From positions 1-9,369 of the forward strand of contig JAEXXR010000484.1 of assembly GCA_023405705.1 (NCBI GenBank): a DNA stretch of 9,369 nt, in the 5' to 3' direction. A program made the position numbers and the translations under genes. The notes under the pieces are model-generated. The model did no database searches, was not told the DNA's origin, and saw nothing but the letters and a program-made list of their open reading frames with translations. The first letter of the stretch is position 1; each line of letters starts with the position of its first letter. Below, piece by piece: positions 1 through 4,258 of the stretch. This DNA comes from Actinomycetes bacterium. GTDB taxonomy: Bacteria > Actinomycetota > Thermoleophilia > Solirubrobacterales > Solirubrobacteraceae.

Positions 1-98
1 GTGCGGAGACGGGGCGGGCGGGGTGTCGGCAAGCGGTCGGGCGTCGGGGAGGCGGGGGACGGCGCAGCCCAGAGAGCTTGCCGCACGATTCTTAAGAC
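1..98. other. G-rich window edge, no gene supported
   Basis: The first 98 bases are strongly G-rich on the plus strand, with several runs of 3 to 5 G. The frame used by the next gene has a stop (TAA, 93-95) just before the ATG at 99. On the minus strand a GTG could open a short Pro/Arg-rich frame that runs off the edge, but it has low complexity and resembles no protein I know. A -10-like GATTCT (87-92) lies seven bases before the ATG at 99, so the promoter of tadA may be here, but no convincing -35 box is visible. Confidence 0.4.
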
Positions 99-164
99 AT
101 GATCGGCACGGGAAAGTTTCCCCTACCGACCGCTTCCTTCGCGCTCCGTGGCGCGCAGACCTCC

Positions 165-629
165 ATGACCGCACGCTTCTTCCCCCGTGACGAGTACTAC
201 ATGCGGCTCGCGATCCGCGAGGCGGAGCGTGCCGTGGAGCACGACGACGTCCCGGTCGGAGCGGTCGTGGTGCACGACGGCGAGGTCGTCGCGACGGGCC
301 GCAACGAGCGCGAGCTGCGCCAGGACCCGACCGCCCACGCGGAGGCGATCGCGCTGCGCGAGGCGGCGAGACGGCTCGGCAGCTGGCGGGTGCTCGACGC
401 GGTCCTGTACGTGACGCTGGAGCCGTGCGCGATGTGCGCCGGAGCGATCGTGCTCTCGCGCATTCCGCGCGTCGTCTTCGGCACGTGGGACCCGAAGGCC
501 GGCGCCGCCGGGAGCGTCCTGAGCATCCTCGACCACCCGCAGCTCAACCACCGTCCCGAGGTCGCCGGGGGCCTGTTGGCGGACGAGTGCGCCGCCCAGC
601 TGCGGGCCTTCTTCGCGAGCCGGCGCTGA
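165..629 (+). CDS. tadA: tRNA adenosine(34) deaminase TadA
   Basis: TadA is a cytosolic zinc enzyme that converts adenosine 34 of tRNA-Arg(ACG) to inosine, so that one tRNA reads CGU, CGC and CGA. The 154-residue product has the whole cytidine-deaminase-fold signature: HAE with zinc ligand His58 and proton-shuttle Glu60, then PCAMC with zinc ligands Cys88 and Cys91, and the family segment DPKAGAAGS at 109-117. Length is normal for bacterial TadA. I chose the ATG at 165 because family similarity begins right after it (DEYYMRLAIREAE); the in-frame ATG at 99 would add 22 unconserved residues. Neither start has a clear Shine-Dalgarno sequence, and a leaderless transcript starting at 99 cannot be excluded. 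tRNA-Ser follows 66 bases downstream. Only 1 of its 18 Arg codons is AGA, unlike the secreted-protein genes in this window. Confidence 0.95.
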   Translation: MTARFFPRDEYYMRLAIREAERAVEHDDVPVGAVVVHDGEVVATGRNERELRQDPTAHAEAIALREAARRLGSWRVLDAVLYVTLEPCAMCAGAIVLSRIPRVVFGTWDPKAGAAGSVLSILDHPQLNHRPEVAGGLLADECAAQLRAFFASRR

Positions 630-695
630 GCGGCGCGCATCCCGCGTTCATACGGCGCGAACGGCGCGAACCCGCTACCCTCTTCGACTCACCCT

Positions 696-785
696 GGAGG
701 GGTGGCAGAGCGGTTGAATGCGGCGGTCTCGAAAACCGTTATAGGTCTAATTGGTCTATCGAGGGTTCGAATCCCTCCCCCTCCG
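696..785 (+). tRNA. tRNA-Ser (anticodon CGA)
   Basis: The 90-base sequence folds as a class II tRNA. The acceptor stem GGAGGGG (696-702) pairs with CCCCTCC (778-784) and the discriminator is G785. The anticodon stem (723-727 with 735-739) carries loop CTCGAAA with anticodon CGA at 730-732, which reads the serine codon UCG. The long variable arm pairs 741-747 with 753-759, including two G-U pairs, around loop TAATT. The T stem GAGGG/CCCTC closes a TTCGAAT loop (766-772). CCA is not encoded. The variable arm is AT-rich for this genome. A -10-like TACCCT lies at 676-681, about 20 bases upstream, preceded by two tandem copies of the 9-mer CGGCGCGAA (653-670); no good -35 box is visible, so the tRNA may instead be cotranscribed with tadA. 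Confidence 0.96.
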
Positions 786-810
786 TCAAGTGCGCAGCGT
801 CCCGGCTCCG

Positions 811-842
811 AGTGCGTGAGCCGGTGACGCGGCTCACGCGCT
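811..842 (-). terminator. Hairpin between convergent tRNA-Ser and glycosyltransferase genes
   Basis: Bases 811-822 pair with 831-842 (12 bp, one G-U) around an 8-base loop. The core 9 bp are GCGTGAGCC/GGCTCACGC. The hairpin includes the stop codon of the minus-strand glycosyltransferase and lies 26 bases beyond the tRNA end on the plus strand, so it could end transcripts from both sides. There is no T-tract on either strand. That is common in high-GC actinobacteria but leaves intrinsic termination unproven. An alternative smaller hairpin (803-808 with 818-823) competes with it. Confidence 0.5.
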
Positions 843-1862
843 GCGCGCGAGCGGCGTCGATCTTGCCGCCGCGATGGCGTCGCGCAACGCCTTGTCCCAC
901 AGGTCCGCGTGCCGATCGATCGTCTCGCCCTTGGCCCACTTGTGCGCCTTGCCGCCGAGCTTCTTGCGCGCCTTGGCATCGAGGATCAGCTTCGAGATCT
1001 CCTCTCCCCACGCCTCGTCGCCGACGAGCCGCCCGCCCTGCTTCTCACCGAGCGCGCGATACGCGCCGACGGGCGAGGCGAGCCACGGCAGGCCTGCGGC
1101 CGCATACTCCTTCAGCTTGACGTTCGAGCGCGCGCGGTTCCACGGGATGTCGGTCAGCGGCGCGATGCCGACGTCCGCGCCGGCGAGCGTCTCGGCGAGC
1201 TGGGGGAAGGGGACGAACGGGACGTGCTCGTAGCGTGGCGAGGAGAGCCCGAGCCCAAGCCCAAGGCTGAGGATCCGCAGGTCGGGGTGGGCGTCGAGCA
1301 GACGCCCGAAGGTGTCGCGCAGCTTCAGCTGCTGATAGTCGCCCTGATGCTCGAGTGCCGCAGTCCAGACGAGCACGACGCCGTCGTGGGGCTGCGGCTT
1401 CACGCGCGGGAAGAAGTCCGGCAGGTAGTTCTCCAGCACGCGCACGTCGCTGGCGCCCGCTGCGCGGTAGCTTGCCGCGAGCGACTCGCTCGGCGTGGTG
1501 ACGACGTCGGCGAGCTGGACGGCTCTCGCGATGTCGCGTGCGATCCGCTGGCCGCCGGCGCCGCCGTGGCGTCTGTACAGCGGGTTCGATCTCGGGATCG
1601 CGGAGGTGTCGTCGTCGTTGTCCCAGACGATCGCGACGCCGCGGTCGCGCAGGCCGCGCAGCACGTTGCGCATCTGGTCGTTGGCGTAGCGGTGGACGAG
1701 CACCACGTCGGCGGCGGTCAGCGCCGCGATGCGGAACTCCGGGCTGTTCGGGTCGTGCAGCGAGCATCTGATCCGGCCATTGCGCTCGAGCTCGCCGAGC
1801 GGGACGCGCGCGCGGTAGTTGGAGTTCAGCGATCTCGTCGAGCAGACGATTGAGACCTGCAT
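834..1862 (-). CDS. GT4-like glycosyltransferase (GT-B fold)
   Basis: The 342-residue protein looks like a cytosolic GT-B glycosyltransferase that would transfer a sugar from a nucleotide-sugar donor; donor and acceptor cannot be read from sequence. The N-terminal half has YRARVPLGELERNG (16-29) and WDNDDDTSAIPRSNP (80-94), a pattern I recall from actinobacterial group 1 glycosyltransferases. The C-terminal donor domain carries DVGIAPLTDIPWNRARSNVK (230-249) and KEYAAAGLP (251-259), where Glu252 sits in the position of the donor-binding Glu of GT4 enzymes. There is no signal peptide or membrane segment. The ATG is preceded by GGAGG (complement of 1871-1875) at 8 bases. Only about 75 bases separate it from the upstream terminator hairpin, and no clear promoter is visible there. 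No other glycan genes are adjacent, so the pathway is unknown. AGA appears at a few Arg codons. Confidence 0.88.
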   Translation of the reverse strand: MQVSIVCSTRSLNSNYRARVPLGELERNGRIRCSLHDPNSPEFRIAALTAADVVLVHRYANDQMRNVLRGLRDRGVAIVWDNDDDTSAIPRSNPLYRRHGGAGGQRIARDIARAVQLADVVTTPSESLAASYRAAGASDVRVLENYLPDFFPRVKPQPHDGVVLVWTAALEHQGDYQQLKLRDTFGRLLDAHPDLRILSLGLGLGLSSPRYEHVPFVPFPQLAETLAGADVGIAPLTDIPWNRARSNVKLKEYAAAGLPWLASPVGAYRALGEKQGGRLVGDEAWGEEISKLILDAKARKKLGGKAHKWAKGETIDRHADLWDKALRDAIAAARSTPLARSA

Positions 1863-1938
1863 CGGCCCTGCCTCCGGTCTGGTCTGGTGCGTTCGCGTTG
1901 CGGGGCGGGCCGGGACGCTGCGTCGCGGCTCGCCGAAA

Positions 1939-1986
1939 CGACGCGAGCCTCCCGGACCGAGGATCGGTTCGGGAGGCTCGGCGTCG
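1939..1986 (-). terminator. Strong terminator hairpin after the minus-strand secreted protein gene
   Basis: Bases 1944-1959 pair with 1965-1980: an 11-bp perfect GC-rich stem, one G-U pair, then four more pairs, around loop AGGAT. With a one-base bulge (G1981) the stem extends by five pairs (1939-1943 with 1982-1986). It begins 22 bases beyond the stop codon of the 2008-2775 gene. On the minus strand the stem is followed by TTTCGG, a very short T run. Position and stability fit a transcription terminator isolating the secreted-protein gene from the glycosyltransferase. Confidence 0.75.
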
Positions 1987-2007
1987 CGTTCAACTGATCC
2001 CTGCAGG

Positions 2008-2775
2008 CTAGAAGATGTACTTCAGCCCGAGGTCGTTCTCCACCTGGATCTCGTTGTTGCCGGCCGAGGACGGCAGCTTCATCTTCGCGTTGACGAGGGA
2101 GTTGATGAGGCCGAGGCCGAGGCCGCAGCTGTTGGCGCTCGGGATCGCGAAGTCGTTCGCGACATGGGTGTTGGCGCGGAGCACGCCGCCGTCGTTGGTC
2201 GGTGCCGGCTCGAACGTGCCGACTCTGCCCTCGATCGGTCTGTTCGGTGCCGGCGGGTTGGTCGGCGCGATGCCGAGGTTGAGCCGGACCGGCGAGGAGT
2301 TGGAGCCGATCTGGCAGGCCATGCCGAGCAGGACGTTGGAGAGCTCGAGCTTGACCGGCACCGAGACGCTCAGCGTCGACAGGTCGATTCTGACGTCGGA
2401 CGGTCTGCCTGCCAGCGCGGCGGTCGCGGTGACGCTGTTGCCCGGGATCCAGAAGTTGATCCCGAGGAGGCCGCCCGGCACTCTGATCGGCTTGGCGAAG
2501 ACGCCGGTCGTGCCTCTCGGTGCGACGAACGTGTTGCCGGTGTTGAACGACGTCACGCCGCCGCGGATGCCGAACGAGGTGCCGATCGGGACCGTGAAGT
2601 CCTTTATCCGCAAGAAGCCGTTCGTACTCTGGATGTCGACGCACAGTCTGACGTCGGGATTGCTCGTCGGGCAATCACCGTAGTTGGGGAACGCCGCCTG
2701 GGCGTTGCCGGCGGCACCGGCGCCGATCGCCATCGCGATGGCAGCACCAAGCACCAATCTGCTCTTACGCAGCAT
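2008..2775 (-). CDS. Secreted protein of unknown function, 255 aa
   Basis: I do not recognise a named family, though proteins of this style are familiar from Solirubrobacterales. Residues 1-27 form a signal peptide: MLRKSR, a hydrophobic Ala/Ile/Gly core, and cleavage probably after AQA27. The mature part is rich in Gly, Asn, Pro, Ser and Val and looks beta-stranded. It has four cysteines (35, 45, 154, 217) that could form two disulfides, and ends in GLKYIF. There is no membrane segment, lipobox or LPXTG motif, so it is probably released or held non-covalently. The start is the ATG at 2775: AGGAG (complement of 2782-2786) lies 6 bases upstream, whereas the adjacent TTG at 2778 is too close. 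It has its own promoter and terminator, so it appears monocistronic. Eight of its 13 Arg codons are AGA. Confidence 0.85.
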   Translation of the reverse strand: MLRKSRLVLGAAIAMAIGAGAAGNAQAAFPNYGDCPTSNPDVRLCVDIQSTNGFLRIKDFTVPIGTSFGIRGGVTSFNTGNTFVAPRGTTGVFAKPIRVPGGLLGINFWIPGNSVTATAALAGRPSDVRIDLSTLSVSVPVKLELSNVLLGMACQIGSNSSPVRLNLGIAPTNPPAPNRPIEGRVGTFEPAPTNDGGVLRANTHVANDFAIPSANSCGLGLGLINSLVNAKMKLPSSAGNNEIQVENDLGLKYIF

Positions 2776-2944
2776 CAACGTCTCCTCTTGCGCCTTCCGG
2801 GCGCATGCGTTCGCCCCCGCCCGTCAGGGCGGAGAGATGGATCGACTGAATGGGAGGCGACCGACGTATCGACGAGTCGAGCGCAGACCGGTGCGACACA
2901 TCCCGGACTGCCGTCGTCGTTCCCCCAGATGAGCCGACGATATC
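2776..2944 (-). promoter_or_regulatory. Predicted 5' leader of the minus-strand secreted protein gene
   Basis: If transcription starts about 7 bases after the -10 box, the leader is about 169 bases. It contains a 6-bp hairpin (CCGCCC/GGGCGG, within about 2816-2833) and a 5-bp hairpin GCGCC/GGCGC just upstream of the Shine-Dalgarno, which could affect access to it. No known riboswitch was recognised. Confidence 0.3.
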
Positions 2945-2950
2945 CCCGTT

Positions 2951-2980
2951 AGCCTAGAAACGATGTGCATTTCGTGTCAA
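2951..2980 (-). promoter_or_regulatory. Sigma-70-type promoter for the 2008-2775 gene
   Basis: On the minus strand, TTGACA (complement of 2975-2980) is followed after 18 bases by TAGGCT (complement of 2951-2956). The -35 box is a perfect consensus and the -10 box keeps the key T, A and final T. The expected start is near 2944. It points away from the plus-strand promoter at 3109-3137. Confidence 0.6.
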
Positions 2981-2985
2981 GTACA

Positions 2986-3055
2986 TGGGAAATCAACGAT
3001 CAGCCGGTGATTCCTGCGTCGATGAGGAAACGTCACAGCGAAAAATAGTGGGAAA
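2986..3055. promoter_or_regulatory. A-rich island with three GGAAA-type boxes between divergent promoters
   Basis: Between the two divergent promoters are TGGGAAA (2986-2992), TGAGGAAACG (3023-3032) and TGGGAAACG (3049-3057), plus a run of five A at 3041-3045. This is far more A-rich than the surroundings. The boxes could be binding sites for a shared regulator or GGAA-type -35 elements of an ECF sigma factor, but no matching -10 element was identified. Function is a guess. Confidence 0.25.
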
Positions 3056-3108
3056 CGACTGCGTGTCTCATGTCCGGCGACGGCGTGTCCGAGTGCAACA
3101 GATCAAGG

Positions 3109-3137
3109 TTGACACGCGATCGTTGAGACCCTAGATT
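3109..3137 (+). promoter_or_regulatory. Sigma-70-type promoter for the 3317-3901 gene
   Basis: TTGACA (3109-3114), a 17-base spacer and TAGATT (3132-3137) match the housekeeping sigma consensus well. The predicted start is near 3144, giving a leader of about 173 bases before the ATG at 3317. The eight bases TTGACACG are identical in the divergent minus-strand promoter. Confidence 0.7.
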
Positions 3138-3149
3138 GGCCTCCGCTGG

Positions 3150-3270
3150 TCGCACAGCGTCGGGAGCGGGTCGAAAGCGCTCTGACCGTGCGAGGGTCGC
3201 AGCAAAGGGGGAAGTTTTCGCGGGCCGCAACCCGCAAAGTCGCTTTGGGCGGTGCACGTCCGATGCGTGC
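3150..3270 (+). promoter_or_regulatory. Structured 5' leader RNA, candidate cis-regulatory element
   Basis: Four helices can be drawn in order. First, 3150-3155 (TCGCAC) pairs with 3188-3193 (GTGCGA), enclosing 3163-3168 with 3178-3183 plus two more pairs around a bulged G. Then GCGGG/CCCGC (3220-3224 with 3231-3235), AAAG/CTTT (3236-3239 with 3243-3246) and GCACG/CGTGC (3254-3258 with 3266-3270). The single-stranded stretch between the first two helices is purine-rich. The element sits between a strong promoter and a secreted-protein gene, where a riboswitch would sit. GCAAAG occurs, as in class I cyclic-di-GMP riboswitches, but the rest of that motif is missing, and the conserved 3' part of the c-di-AMP (ydaO) riboswitch is not seen. 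Confidence 0.35.
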
Positions 3271-3316
3271 TCTGCTCTGAATTAATCCATCTCTGCATGT
3301 CTGAAAGGACTGCTAC

Positions 3317-3901
3317 ATGTCTAAGTTCCGTGGCCTGATGGCCGGGATCATCGCGTGCGTCGCGTTCCTCGTCGCCGCGTCGTCCGCTTCTGCTCTCACC
3401 GTCTCGCCGACCGGTAATTACACGGTCGAGTCCGGCGACACCCAGCTGACGCTCAGCAGCAACGGCCAGGCGCTGACCTGCGACCTGTCCTCGATCGTCG
3501 CGAACATAGCGGCGAACGGCACGGGCACGATCCCGACCGGCAACGTGACGTACAGCGGCTGCAACAACTCGCTCCTCGGCAGATTCACCGTTACTCAGAC
3601 GGCTGGCTGGAGCCTCGTGACGACCCTATCGGCCGGCAGACTCGATCTCGTCGTGACCGTCCCGTCGGGCGGCGTCTCGATCAGCGGCGCGGGCTGCGTC
3701 TTCGAGGTCGCGGGCACCGTCACCCTGAGCAAGGCGATCGGCGCGCTACCGGCGACCGTCGCCGACGCTGCGGTGTCCAGCAGCTCCCTGAGAATCACGA
3801 GAAACAACGGCGGCTTCACCTGCTTCGCGTTCCCGGTGAACCTAGCTGCGGTGTACACGGGCGGCTACGACTTCGACAGAAGCGCGACGGTCAGCGGCTG
3901 A
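3317..3901 (+). CDS. Small secreted protein of unknown function, 194 aa
   Basis: No named family is recognised. Residues 1-26 are a clear signal peptide: MSKFRG, a hydrophobic core (7-20), and SASA followed by LTVSP. The mature part is Ser/Thr/Gly/Val-rich, predicted all-beta, with four cysteines (55, 82, 127, 169) that could form two disulfides; the phrase LTLSSNGQALTC fits small extracellular beta-sandwich proteins of this lineage. There is no anchor motif or membrane helix. The ATG has AAAGGA (3304-3309) at 7 bases, giving a confident start. The gene has its own promoter, a long structured leader and terminator hairpins, so it is probably expressed alone. Five of its six Arg codons are AGA and the sixth is CGT. 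Confidence 0.85.
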   Translation: MSKFRGLMAGIIACVAFLVAASSASALTVSPTGNYTVESGDTQLTLSSNGQALTCDLSSIVANIAANGTGTIPTGNVTYSGCNNSLLGRFTVTQTAGWSLVTTLSAGRLDLVVTVPSGGVSISGAGCVFEVAGTVTLSKAIGALPATVADAAVSSSSLRITRNNGGFTCFAFPVNLAAVYTGGYDFDRSATVSG

Positions 3902-3917
3902 TCATCAGCCCGCCCAT

Positions 3918-3935
3918 CTCCGGCTCTGGCCGGAG
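3918..3935 (+). terminator. Short hairpin after the small secreted protein gene
   Basis: CTCCGGC (3918-3924) pairs with GCCGGAG (3929-3935) around loop TCTG, 16 bases after the stop codon. No T-tract follows. It may act together with the larger hairpin at 3951-3980. Confidence 0.45.
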
Positions 3936-3950
3936 TGCAGGATGACGTTC

Positions 3951-3980
3951 GAGGGGCGCTCCGGTGACGGGGCGCCCCTT
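3951..3980 (+). terminator. Terminator hairpin ahead of the large operon
   Basis: AGGGGCGC (3952-3959) pairs with GCGCCCCT (3972-3979), extended by a G-T pair at 3951/3980; two C-G pairs (3961-3962 with 3969-3970) can extend the stem into the loop. It is followed by CTGCGTTCC, a weak T-containing tail. Placed between the end of one transcription unit and the promoter at 4043, it fits a rho-independent-like terminator. Confidence 0.6.
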
Positions 3981-4042
3981 CTGCGTTCCAGGGCTCTCCG
4001 AGTGGGCTCGGCTGCGCTTGCGGCAGCCTTGGCAGTAGGCGC

Positions 4043-4071
4043 TTGACTCTGGAAACACTGGCTTCTACAGT
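4043..4071 (+). promoter_or_regulatory. Sigma-70-type promoter of the propeller/repeat-protein operon
   Basis: TTGACT (4043-4048), a 17-base spacer and TACAGT (4066-4071) form a near-consensus promoter. Transcription should start near 4078, giving a leader of about 160 bases to the GTG at 4239. This start argues against any translation start before about 4080. Confidence 0.7.
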
Positions 4072-4078
4072 GGCCTTT

Positions 4079-4110
4079 GTCGTTGCGATCGGTCGCACAT
4101 TCGCAGCGAC
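4079..4110 (+). promoter_or_regulatory. 5'-terminal hairpin of the operon leader
   Basis: GTCGTTGCGA (4079-4088) pairs with TCGCAGCGAC (4101-4110), ten pairs with one G-U, around a 12-base loop. It lies at the predicted 5' end of the transcript, the usual place for a stabilising hairpin. GGTCGCACA in the loop (4091-4099) also occurs near the start of the other plus-strand leader (3148-3156). Confidence 0.4.
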
Positions 4111-4207
4111 GTTCACAGGGGATGGAGGAGAGACCACCGCCTGGCAGACGCCTGCGCGTACGGTCGACCGTGCCACTCCCCGATGGTGGGGTTAGGGAGG
4201 GACAGCC

Positions 4208-4258
4208 GTGTTTGGTCGATCGGATCTGGAGTCGCGACGTGCGAGATTTCCCCAGTAG
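4208..4258 (+). CDS. Possible 16-residue leader ORF overlapping the propeller gene start
   Basis: A GTG at 4208 has GGAGG (4196-4200) at 7 bases, a better ribosome-binding site than that of the main gene. It reads MFGRSDLESRRARFPQ and stops at TAG 4256-4258, out of frame with the main gene and overlapping its start at 4239 by 20 bases. Its four Arg codons are CGA, CGA, CGT and AGA, with no CGC or CGG. It could be a leader peptide that couples or attenuates translation of the operon. It could equally be chance, or a sign of a one- or two-base sequencing error at the true N-terminus. Confidence 0.25.
   Translation: MFGRSDLESRRARFPQ
4228..4231 (+). promoter_or_regulatory. Ribosome binding site deciding the propeller gene start
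   Basis: GGAG lies 7 bases before the GTG at 4239. The upstream in-frame ATG at 4122 has only AGGG directly against it, and would put about 40 non-conserved residues before the signal peptide. An in-frame TTG at 4212 has GGAGG at 11 bases and remains a possible alternative. Confidence 0.5.

Noticed and set aside
110..122. Palindrome GGGAAA-G-TTTCCC before tadA, a possible operator
   Set aside because: It has a single copy, a one-base centre and no clear promoter relation. It is too short to separate from chance.
696..833. tRNA-Ser 3' end as an integration site for a mobile element
   Set aside because: No integrase, no repeat of the tRNA 3' end and no mobile genes are present. The downstream gene is an ordinary convergent glycosyltransferase.
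1247..1265. Short repeat GAGCCC/AAGCCC on the plus strand
   Set aside because: It is the coding trace of the LGLGLGL stretch in the glycosyltransferase, not an independent repeat element.
909..1853. Plus-strand open frame of 314 codons over the glycosyltransferase
   Set aside because: The minus-strand frame carries clear glycosyltransferase motifs and a GGAGG site. The plus frame has neither.
3200..3250. Resemblance to cyclic-di-GMP (GCAAAG) or c-di-AMP (GGGGGAA) riboswitch fragments
   Set aside because: Only short pieces match. The other conserved parts of both riboswitch classes are missing, so no named riboswitch is called.
3297..3338. 13-codon ORF starting at ATG 3297 overlapping the start of the small secreted gene
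   Set aside because: There is no Shine-Dalgarno upstream, and the real gene has a well-placed AAAGGA site.
4077..4238. Earlier starts for the propeller gene (TTG 4077, ATG 4122, TTG 4212)
   Set aside because: TTG 4077 lies at or before the predicted transcription start. ATG 4122 lacks a spaced Shine-Dalgarno and would bury the signal peptide. TTG 4212 is possible but its spacing is poor.
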